From positions 27,176 to 91,175 of the forward strand of contig NZ_FMUS01000021.1 in the NCBI RefSeq assembly GCF_900101495.1: a stretch of DNA of 64,000 nt. The letters run 5' to 3'. Shown here piece by piece: positions 44,572 through 53,941 of this stretch. Numbering within the stretch: position 1 is the stretch's first letter; every line of letters begins with the position of its first letter. This stretch comes from Alkaliphilus peptidifermentans DSM 18978. GTDB taxonomy: Bacteria > Bacillota > Clostridia > Peptostreptococcales > Natronincolaceae. The notes under the pieces are model-generated. The model did not search any database, was not told the DNA's origin, and saw only the letters and a list, made by a program, of their open reading frames with translations. The position numbers and the translations under genes are program-made.

Positions 44572-45825
44572 TTATTGAATTTCATTTAGAATTTTTTCTA
44601 TCTGTGAGTTTATTTTCCATACATCTATAGAGTCAATTACTTCATCCTTTAAATCATATTTGTGTTTTAATTGTAGTATTCGGTATAGACTTTCATCTAT
44701 CTTCTCAATTGATATTATTCCACCCTCTACTGCACTTTTCAAATCTTTTATTACCTTTATAGCATTATCATATCCATGACAGACCAAAATAATATCACTG
44801 CCTGCATTTACAGATTTAACAGCTGCATCACCTATATCATAGTTTTCAATTATAGCCCCCATGGTCATATCATCAGTAATAACTACTCCTTCAAAGTTCA
44901 TCTGATTTCTTAAAACTTCTGTAATAATGGTCTTAGATAACGTGGCTGGGTTTTCAGAATCTATCCTACTATATAGTATATGGGCAATCATTACTGCATC
45001 AGCATTATTATCGATAGCTTCTTTAAAAGGTATAAGCTCAAATTGTTGAAGACTATTTAAGTCCTTATCCACAGTTGGTAGACTTATGTGAGAATCTAAA
45101 AAAGTATCTCCATGCCCTGGAAAATGCTTTACTACTGGAATAACTCCACTATTTTGGAGACCCTTCATTGTCTCAATACCAAGTTGACTTACAATTCTTT
45201 CATCAGAGCCAAAGGATCTATCTCCAATTACTGGATTCAAAGGATTACTATCTATATCCATAACAGGAGCAAAATTCAGATTAAAACCTAATGCTCTTAT
45301 TTTCTCTCCAATTACATTTCCAATTTCAAAAGAGAGTTCTTTATTATTAATCTGTCCAATTTTTCTATTTGTTGGTACCTTCATAAATTCCTTCGGAACC
45401 CTACTAACCCTTCCACCTTCTTCGTCAATAGATATAAATAATGGAATTTTATTATTTTTGTTTGTACTTTTTAATGAGTTAATTAATTGAAGCAGACTAT
45501 TTGTATTTTTTACATTTCTACCAAATAAGATAAAACCGCCCACATAATATTCCTCAATTAGGCTTTTGGAATCATCATCTATTGCATATCCATCAAGACC
45601 TACAATTACCAATAGTCCAATTTTTTCGTCTATAGTCATTTTTTCAATTTGCTTTTTTATGGGGTCTTCTTTTATCTCTTCATTAATATCTTCAGTGTTT
45701 TCTTCGTCATTGTTCTGTTGCGGTGGAGGATTTTCCGTCTTTTCTTCTTGGATTGTAGGAAAACATCCACTCATAAGGACTAATGCTATAATTATAACAA
45801 TAAAAAAAGTTAGTTTTTTTGACAT
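44572..45825 (-). CDS. nagZ: Beta-N-acetylhexosaminidase lipoprotein (NagZ-type GH3)
   Basis: A 417-residue GH3 enzyme that removes N-acetylglucosamine from peptidoglycan fragments. Lipobox LMSGC (C21), an acidic linker to about 55, and the TIM barrel with VKHFPGHGDTFLDSH (233-246, the His/Asp acid-base pair of NagZ) and the nucleophile region VITDDMTMGAI (D318). IDEEGGRVSRVP holds the substrate-binding Asp/Arg. As in other Gram-positives it is external. ATGGAGGACAAATA precedes the ATG. It follows the PH-domain gene on the same strand by about 65 bases. Confidence 0.92.
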   Translation of the reverse strand: MSKKLTFFIVIIIALVLMSGCFPTIQEEKTENPPPQQNNDEENTEDINEEIKEDPIKKQIEKMTIDEKIGLLVIVGLDGYAIDDDSKSLIEEYYVGGFILFGRNVKNTNSLLQLINSLKSTNKNNKIPLFISIDEEGGRVSRVPKEFMKVPTNRKIGQINNKELSFEIGNVIGEKIRALGFNLNFAPVMDIDSNPLNPVIGDRSFGSDERIVSQLGIETMKGLQNSGVIPVVKHFPGHGDTFLDSHISLPTVDKDLNSLQQFELIPFKEAIDNNADAVMIAHILYSRIDSENPATLSKTIITEVLRNQMNFEGVVITDDMTMGAIIENYDIGDAAVKSVNAGSDIILVCHGYDNAIKVIKDLKSAVEGGIISIEKIDESLYRILQLKHKYDLKDEVIDSIDVWKINSQIEKILNEIQ

Positions 45826-45890
45826 TATTTGTCCTCCATCTTTTGTTTATGATTATATTTCAAGGGAATTAATGTTTAAATTTAACTTGT

Positions 45891-46304
45891 TTATTTCATA
45901 AGCTTGTTAATATCATTGTATACTGATGTCGTATTCTCTTTACTTTTATAGTTCAATATAATAATATCATTTCCTGTAACGATATAAATATAAGGACCCT
46001 CTGAAGCATGAAGGTATAATCTAGCTTTATCTATTTCATCCATTCTGAAATGTCCTTTTTTTAGGTTGAATATACCTATACCATTTATTTTTCCATGAAT
46101 CCTAGGAATATCCTCCCTTAAGGATATTTCTATAATATCATTTTTATCTATTTTGATGCTATACATCCCACCTATTGCTATTGTGTTATCATAGATACTA
46201 ACTTTACTTTCCCTACTGCCAATGAAAATCACTGCTATTAAAACTATGATAATTACTACTTTAAAAAGTGAATACCAATCTTTAAAGCCTTTAATATTTT
46301 TCAA
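45891..46304 (-). CDS. Small membrane protein with PH-like domain
   Basis: A 137-residue protein with one membrane helix near the N terminus (FKVVIIIVLIAVIFIG) followed by a beta-rich domain of about 95 residues ending in an amphipathic helix, the pattern of bacterial PH-like (bPH) domains. A GGAGG lies 8 nt before a TTG at 46302-46304, which is preferred over the ATG ten codons upstream that precedes the site. It is in an operon with nagZ and shares its promoter motif with the ABC transporter at 47858-50171. Function unknown. Confidence 0.65.
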   Translation of the reverse strand: MKNIKGFKDWYSLFKVVIIIVLIAVIFIGSRESKVSIYDNTIAIGGMYSIKIDKNDIIEISLREDIPRIHGKINGIGIFNLKKGHFRMDEIDKARLYLHASEGPYIYIVTGNDIIILNYKSKENTTSVYNDINKLMK

Positions 46305-46410
46305 ACCATCACCCTCCAGTCTAATATTCCACATTGGAATTTATTCAAAACTATTGATTAACATAAGACTCATATGCTTTCCATTTTATTACAATAAGAA
46401 GTATTATATA

Positions 46411-46431
46411 TGTTATATATACAATATAACA
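46411..46431 (-). promoter_or_regulatory. Operator/promoter of the PH-domain and nagZ operon
   Basis: TGTTATAT, five bases, ATATAACA: a perfect inverted repeat. On the minus strand it overlaps the -10 box of a candidate promoter (TTGCAT, 18 bases, TATTGT). The same site with one change lies at 50231-50251. In the rest of 46305-47068 I see only the 19-base repeat described separately and no gene. Confidence 0.7.
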
Positions 46432-47011
46432 CTTCTACTAGAAAATGCAATTATAATTTTATAATAAAAATGATAATTATTGTCTCTAAGACTGAAAATT
46501 TCGCTTTTTCTAAGCGACTCAGGTTGAAGATGATTTGGCTGTTGCTCCTATTAATTATCTCTAAAGCTAGTGCTTCTTCATCCTTTTTTTCTTAAAATTA
46601 CTTATTAAGTACGTACAAAATACTTGTAGTACTCATGCTAAGTTCATCCAATCCTACAAGTAGTTAAATAGCTGTTTCTTCTCCTGCCTTTTACCCACAC
46701 ATACCTACCCTTTTCCTTCATTATGTGCAGTATCATAACTAATTTTATTAAACGCAATGGTTATATTTCTTAATGTGTATAGCCTTAGTGCTTTTAATAT
46801 AGTCTTGTATTTCTTTACAAATTTATAAAAAAATAGTATTCGACAAAAGTATGCAAATTTCTTCAAAGGATGCTTGACGTAACTGTAGAATATATTCAAA
46901 TGGGAGAACAAGATAATTACTCTTTAAGATGATCTTTTTATACCAATTACTGTAATCTGGCACCCACCTTAAGTACCGAAATATCAAAATATCAAATTCA
47001 CGAATGTATAA

Positions 47012-47030
47012 GTTGTGCGCAATGGCAAAT
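47012..47030. repeat. Left member of inverted repeat flanking the PH-SHOCT gene
   Basis: GTTGTGCGCAATGGCAAAT; its complement with two differences is at 47646-47664, right after the gene. Together they bracket about 650 bp carrying one gene. Confidence 0.65.
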
Positions 47031-47068
47031 GCGTGTTAATGTTATAAATAAATTTTAGGAGGAATTTC

Positions 47069-47644
47069 ATGAGAGCTGACTTAGAAAAAGCGCTTAAAGA
47101 AGCAAAAGACAAAAAAAGACTTAATCCACTTATGGGAAAAGGTTTATATGAAATGATTGACAAACAATTGTTGGACAGTGAAGAAGTAATACACTTACGT
47201 GCAGTTAATGTTGGTATTATCACTCAAAAGGAATCAATTAAAGTAAAGCCTTATAATTTTAGTAACAAAACCCCTGGTATTTTGACAATTACAACAAAGC
47301 GAATCTTACATTGTTCAAAAGTACTATTTAATACTAAGGTAGAGCAAATAGCATTAGAAAATATCAACAATATTCAATCGCAAGGAGTATTATTATCTTC
47401 TGTTTTACGTATTGAATCATTAACAAATATTATGGAAATTGATTTACCTCAAAAGGATACAGATGAAATTACTAAATTGATTCACGAATTGATGGAAAAC
47501 ATAAAAGATAAGCCTATTCAATCTAGCCCAGCTATTGATGATCCTATTGTTAAAATTGAAAAACTAAAGGAATTAAAAGAAAAAGGTATATTAACAGAAG
47601 AAGAATTTCAAAAGAAAAAAGAGGATTTATTAAGTAAAATATAA
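47069..47644 (+). CDS. PH-like domain protein with C-terminal SHOCT domain
   Basis: A 191-residue soluble protein. Residues about 40-145 form a PH-like beta domain (PGILTITTKRILHCSKVLF, VEQIALENINNIQSQG), and the end is a SHOCT motif (IEKLKELKEKGILTEEEFQKKKEDLL), an oligomerisation helix pair found at the ends of many bacterial proteins. TTTAGGAGGAATTTC precedes the ATG. It stands alone, flanked by inverted 19-base repeats and a strong terminator, in an orientation opposite to its neighbours. Such proteins are poorly understood; membrane association is not predicted from sequence. Confidence 0.83.
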   Translation: MRADLEKALKEAKDKKRLNPLMGKGLYEMIDKQLLDSEEVIHLRAVNVGIITQKESIKVKPYNFSNKTPGILTITTKRILHCSKVLFNTKVEQIALENINNIQSQGVLLSSVLRIESLTNIMEIDLPQKDTDEITKLIHELMENIKDKPIQSSPAIDDPIVKIEKLKELKEKGILTEEEFQKKKEDLLSKI

Positions 47645-47645
47645 T

Positions 47646-47664
47646 ATTTGCCACTGCGTACAAC
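47646..47664. repeat. Right member of inverted repeat flanking the PH-SHOCT gene
   Basis: ATTTGCCACTGCGTACAAC, the inverted partner of 47012-47030 (17 of 19 positions). Confidence 0.65.
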
Positions 47665-47736
47665 ACATATATAAGTATAGTTTAATCGGATTTGATAAAT
47701 GAAGAAGGTTATGATTATTAGACAAAGGAACAGGTT

Positions 47737-47777
47737 GCGACAGAGAGAAGATATTTTTCTCTCCTGTCGCTTATTTT
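47737..47777 (+). terminator. Terminator after the PH-SHOCT gene
   Basis: GCGACAG-AGAGAA / TTCTCT-CCTGTCGC stem followed by TTATTTTT. Confidence 0.85.
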
Positions 47778-47857
47778 TACCCCTAAACCCTTTAATTTTT
47801 ATATTATCACCCTCAGAATATATTTATAAACACTACCTTTAAACAAGTTACAAATCA

Positions 47858-49459
47858 TTAACATACTATATTGTTAAATTTATTTATATATTTATTAAGC
47901 ACAACATAGTATGACACACCATATAAGCTAACTAAAATGAAGCTGAAAATTATAAGAATAACATTAGCACTTAAATTATTAATCAGCATGTAAAGAAGGT
48001 ATAATACCCCTCCTGTTAATAATCTAATTAGCAAAGAAATCATAATGTTTAAATTGTTTTTCACAGCTGTTGTTGGATTAGTCCAATTTAATATTGGTCT
48101 TTCAATATTAATAGCTATGTCTATTGTAGAAAAGAATAGAGTAGCAGATATACAGAAAATAGATGCTACAATTATCATTATTGGCGACACTGGTAAAAAA
48201 GCTGCTCCTACAATGGCAAGAACCAGTGATCCTCCAAAGGATAGAATGAAAGTTGAATATACTCTATATTTTATATTATCAGCTGTTGTTATTGGCAATA
48301 CCTTTGTTTCCCAAAAGGTTTTTCCCTCTCTAGTAATTACTGTTGCCGATATGCTCCCGACAATGGCAGGGGTAGCTATAACTGCTGTATATATAAATAC
48401 TACATAAGGAGCCAGCATTGGAGACTGAAATAGCCCGGTATTAACCTCACCGGTAAATAACATTATTATAAACACTAGGATTGGGATAATCATAGTCATT
48501 ACAGTGTTTAGTGTAAATACGGGATTGCTAAAAATAATTAGAATATGCCTTTTAATTATTTGAATACCCTTGCTTCTTTTTTTATAGTAAATTTTACCTT
48601 TTTCATTAAAGCCACCGCCCTCTTGATTGAAGGCCAGTAGTCCATTCCTATACAAAAGATGTGATACTAATTTGAGAGAGTATATCAAAGCTATATTTAG
48701 AAGAATAAATAATACTCCACTTATTAATGATCCCTTTATCATTTGTGTAAGCCAAATACTTGGCGGAAAGCTTCGGCCAATAAGCATTAATAATCCATCC
48801 TCTTGAAGTAAAATACTAGAAAATGCTTCAGGATCAATTTGGACTTTTGCTATAGATAACTGAATAAATATTATGGCCACCACTAATATAATGTTTCCAG
48901 CCATAACCATCAGATTCCTTCGTTTACCTCTCCCAATTATGGACATAAAGGGAATAATTAGCAATGTTGATAGTATCATAGGTATTAATGGGGATATTAA
49001 TAGTGCTATTAAACCAGCAGTTAAACTATATAGTTGAAGTCCTCCCTTTACCCCATATATTATGACTGAGGTGCCAAAGAAGAAACAACCTATTGCTAAA
49101 AGATATATATACACTGAGGCCAATTTAGAAAATACAATTGTATCCTCCTTTAATGGCAGTGATGTTAAAAATGGTAGATCCTTGGAGTAAAAAAATACAG
49201 ATATAATGAATGGAATGCCTGCGAAAAACATCATCATCACATTAGCAATATACATATAGGTTATTGTAAGCTCCGGAAAACCAACACTATCAAAGATTTC
49301 ATACATACTTAAGACCAATTGTAGTGCTGGAATTATGAGTAAGGCTGGCAATAGCAGGGCTAGCTTACCAAGCCATTTATTTTTAACATTTAAGTGCTGA
49401 GTATATTTACTTAAAAAATCAAATATCTGAATTTTGGTTAGTGCTATAAATTTATTCAT
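47858..49459 (-). CDS. ABC transporter permease (large, ABC-2-like)
   Basis: A 533-residue membrane protein with about 12 helices in two groups, separated by a cytoplasmic stretch around residues 270-300 (GGGFNEKGKIYYKKRSKG). The conserved ITREGKTFWETKVLPI segment resembles the coupling helix region seen in large exporter permeases of Firmicutes. It starts inside the stop of the upstream ATPase gene (8-base overlap), so the two subunits are translationally coupled. Its substrate is unknown. Confidence 0.85.
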   Translation of the reverse strand: MNKFIALTKIQIFDFLSKYTQHLNVKNKWLGKLALLLPALLIIPALQLVLSMYEIFDSVGFPELTITYMYIANVMMMFFAGIPFIISVFFYSKDLPFLTSLPLKEDTIVFSKLASVYIYLLAIGCFFFGTSVIIYGVKGGLQLYSLTAGLIALLISPLIPMILSTLLIIPFMSIIGRGKRRNLMVMAGNIILVVAIIFIQLSIAKVQIDPEAFSSILLQEDGLLMLIGRSFPPSIWLTQMIKGSLISGVLFILLNIALIYSLKLVSHLLYRNGLLAFNQEGGGFNEKGKIYYKKRSKGIQIIKRHILIIFSNPVFTLNTVMTMIIPILVFIIMLFTGEVNTGLFQSPMLAPYVVFIYTAVIATPAIVGSISATVITREGKTFWETKVLPITTADNIKYRVYSTFILSFGGSLVLAIVGAAFLPVSPIMIIVASIFCISATLFFSTIDIAINIERPILNWTNPTTAVKNNLNIMISLLIRLLTGGVLYLLYMLINNLSANVILIIFSFILVSLYGVSYYVVLNKYINKFNNIVC

Positions 49460-50171
49460 CTTTAGTCATCTCCAAAAACACTTCTTCAAGAGTTAAATCT
49501 TTATTCTTTTTAATATTATCCGGTGTATCACAAGCAATAAGCTTCCCCTTATGAATTATAGCTACCCTATCACATAAATTTTCCACCACTTCCAGCACGT
49601 GGGAAGAAAAAAATATGGTACCACCATTTCGACAATGCTCCTTCATTAAATCCTTTAATAGTTTAGCTGAATGGGGGTCCAAACCAACTAAAGGTTCATC
49701 TAAAATAAAAAGGTTGGGATTTGGCAACAGTGCTCCTGATAATAATAGTTTTTGTCTCATTCCGTGGGAGTAGGAATTAATTGTTTGAGCTAAAGCATCA
49801 TATATTTGAAATACCTTTGTAAACCTTTCTATTCTCTCTTTTCTATCTTTTATGGAAACCTCATACATGTCCGCAATAAAATTCAGATAATCTATACCCT
49901 TTATTGCATCGAATATAGAAGGATGATCAGGTACATAGGTGAAATTCTTTTTTGCCTCAATTGGTGCCTTTGAAATATCTACTCCATTTATTACTATATC
50001 TCCTTCAGTTGGTGAAATGATTCCAGTTATCATTTTGATGGTTGTTGTCTTACCTGCACCATTGGGTCCAATAAATCCGATTATTTCTCCTTTTTTGATT
50101 TCCAATGAAATTTTATCTACTGCATTTTTAGAATTGTCGTAGGATTTAGAAACATTTTTTAATACCAGCAT
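49452..50171 (-). CDS. ABC transporter ATP-binding protein
   Basis: A 239-residue ABC ATPase: Walker A GPNGAGKTTTIKM, signature SHGMRQKLLLSGALL (the usual SGG is SHG), Walker B LFILDEPLVGLDP and switch SSHVLEVVE. AAGGAGG precedes the ATG. It forms an exporter with the following permease. The operator TGTTATAT-N5-ATATAACA is 60 bases upstream. Confidence 0.92.
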   Translation of the reverse strand: MLVLKNVSKSYDNSKNAVDKISLEIKKGEIIGFIGPNGAGKTTTIKMITGIISPTEGDIVINGVDISKAPIEAKKNFTYVPDHPSIFDAIKGIDYLNFIADMYEVSIKDRKERIERFTKVFQIYDALAQTINSYSHGMRQKLLLSGALLPNPNLFILDEPLVGLDPHSAKLLKDLMKEHCRNGGTIFFSSHVLEVVENLCDRVAIIHKGKLIACDTPDNIKKNKDLTLEEVFLEMTKDE

Positions 50172-50230
50172 GATAATAAACCTCCTTATGATTCATGAAC
50201 TTTCAACTTTTTTACGGCACTCATTATATC

Positions 50231-50251
50231 TGTTATATATATAATATAACA
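50231..50251 (-). promoter_or_regulatory. Operator/promoter of the ABC exporter operon
   Basis: TGTTATAT, ATATA, ATATAACA: perfect inverted repeat, overlapping a candidate promoter on the minus strand (TTGCAT, 18 bases, TATTAT). It is almost identical to 46411-46431. Confidence 0.72.
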
Positions 50252-50317
50252 CATCAACTAATATATGCAAATGAATTTTTGTGATAAAAACTTAAAAGTT
50301 TCATCAAAAAAAGAAAA

Positions 50318-50344
50318 AAGTCACCTCTGAAGTGAGGAGACTTT
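50318..50344 (-). terminator. Terminator of the second AraC gene
   Basis: AAAGTC-CCTC / GAGG-GACTTT stem with one mismatch; T6 follows on the minus strand. Confidence 0.72.
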
Positions 50345-50355
50345 AATGAAATTTT

Positions 50356-51249
50356 TTATCTATTCAACATAATTTTACGGTATTGATAAGGGGTTACTCC
50401 AACCTTACGTTTAAAAAATGTAATAAAATTACTAAGGTTGTTGAATCCACATTTGTAGCTAACCTCAGTTATATTAAAGTCACGTGAAGTTAATAACTCC
50501 TTTGCCTTATTTACTCTTAAACACAATAGATACTCATACGGGGTTTTACCAGTGTATGATTTAAAGGTTTTAATAAAATAATAGGGACTCAAATGTGCTA
50601 TTTTAGCTACTTCTTCCAGGGAATATTCCTCATCGTATTGATCTCTTAAGTATTCAATAGACTTATCTATATTAGCCTTAGATGTATTGTAGCTAGAAGA
50701 TAATAGAAAGGGCATATTATTATCAATTTGTCTAAGCAGATATACTGCTATCTGAGTACTAATGCTCTTTAATACCAGTTGTCGACCATGCTGAAAACTA
50801 CTGCATTCCTCGGTAAATAGGCTTATCAGCTCTCTTAACCTATTGTCAAAACTATAGTTTCCCTGTTTAAAGTACACATTAGCTTTCCCATAGACAGAAT
50901 ATGCTATTTCATTTAAAAAGTCAGTGTCGATATTGATGGAAATAAAATGCTTGTTAAGCATAGGTTTATGAGGACCGTGATACTGACCAGAATTAACAGT
51001 CCAAATTTTCCCTTTTTCACCTATATAGCATTGCTTTTCTAGACTAAGGTAGGGCATCGTTGAGGAGGGTATGAAAAATTCGAAGCTATCATGAACATGC
51101 TGCTGAGCATTATCCGGAAAATCTATGCCTACTTTCGGGATAATTATACAAATGTCAGTATCCATACTTAGATTTATTTTTTTTTGGAAATCATCCATCG
51201 GTAAAGGATAAGGTCCTTCGCCCAGTATTTTCACCTTATCTATGCCCAT
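50356..51249 (-). CDS. AraC-family transcriptional regulator
   Basis: A 297-residue protein with an N-terminal cupin-like ligand domain (HVHDSFEFFIPSS; GQYHGPHKP) and two C-terminal helix-turn-helix motifs (VAKIAHLSPYYFIKTFKSYTG; VSYKCGFNNLSNFITFFKRKVGVTPYQY split). It stands alone between two operons with its own terminator. The nearest exporter operon upstream (51434-55619) or downstream could be its target, but no shared site was found. The ligand is unknown; the family often senses sugars or peptides. Confidence 0.9.
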   Translation of the reverse strand: MGIDKVKILGEGPYPLPMDDFQKKINLSMDTDICIIIPKVGIDFPDNAQQHVHDSFEFFIPSSTMPYLSLEKQCYIGEKGKIWTVNSGQYHGPHKPMLNKHFISINIDTDFLNEIAYSVYGKANVYFKQGNYSFDNRLRELISLFTEECSSFQHGRQLVLKSISTQIAVYLLRQIDNNMPFLLSSSYNTSKANIDKSIEYLRDQYDEEYSLEEVAKIAHLSPYYFIKTFKSYTGKTPYEYLLCLRVNKAKELLTSRDFNITEVSYKCGFNNLSNFITFFKRKVGVTPYQYRKIMLNR

Positions 51250-51408
51250 TTTTTTCCCTCCTTTATACTACTTTAAAGGCTATTCTATAATAATTATACT
51301 ATATACTTATCAATAAATCACTTACAAACTTCCATTTAATAACAATGTAAAAGTATATTAAAGAGTTAATTAGCCTAATAATCTTATGTTTAAATTAACT
51401 AATTTAAA

Positions 51409-51428
51409 AGGGACAAATAGTTGTCCCT
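51409..51428 (-). terminator. Terminator of the ABC/two-component operon
   Basis: AGGGACAA / TTGTCCCT stem with loop ATAG, followed on the minus strand by TTTTAAAT, right after the response regulator stop. Confidence 0.85.
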
Positions 51429-51433
51429 CTTTA

Positions 51434-52060
51434 CTATATTCTTCTCCAATAATAAATTGCCAATTGAGTTCTATCTCTCAATTGTAATTTTTCAAGTATA
51501 ATTGAAAGGTTATTACGAACTGTACCCTCGCTTATAAATAATTGCTCTGCTATTTCTCGATTTGATAAACCTTGTACAACTAATTCAGCTATATCCTTTT
51601 CTCTGGGAGTCAGTTGTTGAATTTCCTCTTTTTCTGGCTGCATCAGTCGTTTAAGAACCTCACCATCTAAGACTGAAGTGCCTGCAACTAAAGTTCGTAG
51701 TTGTTGAGCCATTCCAGAAACCTCTGTGGATTTAATTAAATATCCCTCTGCACCAGCTAGAATTGCAAGTCTTATACTCTGTTCATCTTGAAATGTGGTG
51801 AGCATCATTACACGAATCTGTGGCCAGTCCTGCTTTATTTGTCGCGTTGCTTGTGTTCCATCCATAACAGGCATACGTATATCCATTAATACAACATCTG
51901 GTATTGTATGCTGGCAATAACCAATAGCTTCAGCGCCATTATTAACTGTTTCAATTACTTCCATATCCTTTTCTCGAGAAAGTAGAACCTGAAGGCTTTG
52001 ACAAACCAATGGGTCATCATCTACGATTAATATTTTCAAATTGTTTGCCTCCTTATCCAT
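51434..52060 (-). CDS. NarL/LuxR-family response regulator (LnrK-like)
   Basis: A 208-residue regulator: receiver domain with acidic pocket D14-D16, phosphoacceptor D60 in PDVVLMDIRMPVMDG and Lys in YLIKSTEV; then a LuxR-type helix-turn-helix (LTPREKDIAELVVQGLSNRE, AEQLFISEGTVRNNLSIILE). It lies 8 bases after the histidine kinase gene, and both follow the ABC subunits, so it probably activates this operon when the kinase detects a membrane-active compound. Confidence 0.93.
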   Translation of the reverse strand: MDKEANNLKILIVDDDPLVCQSLQVLLSREKDMEVIETVNNGAEAIGYCQHTIPDVVLMDIRMPVMDGTQATRQIKQDWPQIRVMMLTTFQDEQSIRLAILAGAEGYLIKSTEVSGMAQQLRTLVAGTSVLDGEVLKRLMQPEKEEIQQLTPREKDIAELVVQGLSNREIAEQLFISEGTVRNNLSIILEKLQLRDRTQLAIYYWRRI

Positions 52061-52068
52061 AGTCTAAT

Positions 52069-53166
52069 TTAATAATAATCCTTATCTAAAGGCAATACAC
52101 AAATAAGCCTAAATCCGTCTGAGGTATCTATAGATAGGCTACCCCCAACAGCTCTGGCCCTCTGTCTAAGATTTCTCATACCAATACCAATGACGTCACT
52201 GTTACTGACACTACCATCATTCTGTATACTCAGCCTTATAATATTTGGATTAACATCTAAGTCTACATCTACCTTTGACGCTTTTGCATGACGCATTACA
52301 TTGGTTAAAGCTTCTTTTAAACAGGGTTCAAGAATACTCCATAAATAAACTGGTACCCTAGATGTGTCTCCATAAGCTTGAAAATTTACAGGGCATATAC
52401 TAAATCCATTACTTATCTCCAGTAGACTATCTATTCCGATGGCTTTTACTGGCTTCATATTATGAACTGTTTCCCGTAAGTAAAGAGCACTATTGGAAAG
52501 TCTCTTTTGGGCTTGAATAAACATCTCATTAGCTAATGGATCATCTTCCCTCCATAGCTGTTCAAAGGCTTGCAGTGCCAATACAGCAGCAGTGATTTCA
52601 TGTCCTACTTCATCGTGCAATTGCTGGGCAATACGATTTCGTTCTGTTAGCTCTGCCATCCTAGCTCCTTGAATATTGGAAACTAAAAGCTCACTTTTTA
52701 AAGCTTCTAGCTCATATCGGCTTCTTCTTTGGAGATCTGCCTCTTGTCTATAGAGCTTCATTTCCTTCCACCAGCATCGAAGGACCCAGCCTGTAAACCC
52801 AGCTTGTATAAATACAGCAATTAATATAATGGGTGGTGGGAGATATAGCAAAGCAACAACTGTTGGTATCATAATCCAATGTTTACCAATCAACATAGCT
52901 TCAAACATAGGTATGGCTAAAAAATAGTAGGCCGCAGGCCAATGGGGTATTATAAGGAAACACGCCAACTGATCAATGATCACCATCCATTCTGGTAAAA
53001 CAAACCTCCACCTTGCTAAAGCCATTATTGATAGAAACAGAAGAAGGACTACCCCTACTTCTCCACCCTGGCTCCTTAACCAAAGTATACATAGTAGACA
53101 TAATCCAATTACTCGCCAAAGTATTATACTGTTTTCTGGTGTCCATATTTCTCGATCTCTTATCAT
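52069..53166 (-). CDS. Membrane HisKA_3 sensor histidine kinase (LnrJ-like)
   Basis: A 365-residue kinase with about five membrane helices in residues 14-130 and almost no extracellular domain, the intramembrane-sensing type. The dimerisation helix holds the phosphoacceptor H184 in RIAQQLHDEVGHEI, and the ATPase domain has the N box EALTNVMRHAKAS and GIGMRNLRQRARAVGG. It pairs with the NarL-type regulator that follows. With the ABC genes the set resembles B. subtilis lnrJK-lnrLMN (linearmycin sensing and export). Confidence 0.92.
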   Translation of the reverse strand: MIRDREIWTPENSIILWRVIGLCLLCILWLRSQGGEVGVVLLLFLSIMALARWRFVLPEWMVIIDQLACFLIIPHWPAAYYFLAIPMFEAMLIGKHWIMIPTVVALLYLPPPIILIAVFIQAGFTGWVLRCWWKEMKLYRQEADLQRRSRYELEALKSELLVSNIQGARMAELTERNRIAQQLHDEVGHEITAAVLALQAFEQLWREDDPLANEMFIQAQKRLSNSALYLRETVHNMKPVKAIGIDSLLEISNGFSICPVNFQAYGDTSRVPVYLWSILEPCLKEALTNVMRHAKASKVDVDLDVNPNIIRLSIQNDGSVSNSDVIGIGMRNLRQRARAVGGSLSIDTSDGFRLICVLPLDKDYY

Positions 53167-53248
53167 ATACTATACACCTTCTTATAAGGTTATCCTATCC
53201 CTTTGTCATGACCTTAGTATAACATCTATTTATGGAAGGAACAAAACT

Positions 53249-53941
53249 CTAAATTCTCCTTCTACTACCTAAAATAATAAATCCCAAACTAAACATAGCC
53301 ATTAAAGCTAAAGGTTGCATTAGATCAATGAAACCTCCGCCTTTTACAACAATCAATATCCCCTCCATCAGCCAATAGGTAGGTAATAACATAGCAAGCC
53401 TCTGAATTAATGGAGGCATAATCTGAATGGGCCACATAACTCCCCCAAGCATTGATATCAATATAATAACTCCCCCCAATAAGCTAAAGGCTGTTTCCTT
53501 ATTGCGAAATAAGGAATACCATGCCAAAGCAAAGCCTATTGAAGTCATGGAAAACACAGTGAAAATGATAAAAAGCAACCCTGGGGAAATTAAAGCATCC
53601 CCATGCACCACTATTCCCAAGATCATAACTATTACATTTACTCCTGTTAGTATTGCAGAAAATGCAAGCAAATTTTGCCATAAATACTGGAGATGAGTCA
53701 TTGGTGTAACTCCAATTCGAAGCAGGATTTTATTTATACGATCCTCCATAATCACTTCAGCTAATCTTGCTGCAATTAATAATTGTATAAGTCCATAATA
53801 CTGAAAGCCTAAAGGCAGGGGAATCCACTCTGGAGTTCCTCCAATTGGTAAAAATGCTGCAGCTATGGGAAGCAGTCCTAGAAAAATTACATTCGATAGA
53901 TTACGGAAATAACGCTTAAAAACAAATTTAAATACTGTCAC
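53249..53941 (-). CDS. ABC-2 type permease (LnrN-like)
   Basis: A 230-residue membrane protein with six helices in the ABC-2 pattern (VIFLGLLPIAAAFLP; QLLIAARLAEVIMEDRINK; LLAFSAILTGVNVIVMILG; LALMAMFSLGFII last). Its start overlaps the stop of the preceding permease by 4 bases. The pair probably makes a heterodimeric channel driven by the ATPase encoded first in the operon. Confidence 0.87.
   Translation of the reverse strand: MTVFKFVFKRYFRNLSNVIFLGLLPIAAAFLPIGGTPEWIPLPLGFQYYGLIQLLIAARLAEVIMEDRINKILLRIGVTPMTHLQYLWQNLLAFSAILTGVNVIVMILGIVVHGDALISPGLLFIIFTVFSMTSIGFALAWYSLFRNKETAFSLLGGVIILISMLGGVMWPIQIMPPLIQRLAMLLPTYWLMEGILIVVKGGGFIDLMQPLALMAMFSLGFIILGSRRRI

Noticed and set aside
46705..46911. 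68-codon minus-strand frame in the 46.3-47.0 kb gap, considered as a transposase remnant
   Set aside because: No recognisable motif, no ribosome site; basic aromatic composition is usual for AT-rich noncoding DNA.
47012..47664. Integron gene cassette with attC sites
   Set aside because: The repeats look superficially like attC borders, but the core GTTRRRY/RYYYAAC pattern is not present and a single attC should carry both arms at one end.
48045..48407. 120-codon reading frame on the plus strand
   Set aside because: Antisense of the ABC permease; hydrophobic only because the sense strand codes membrane helices.
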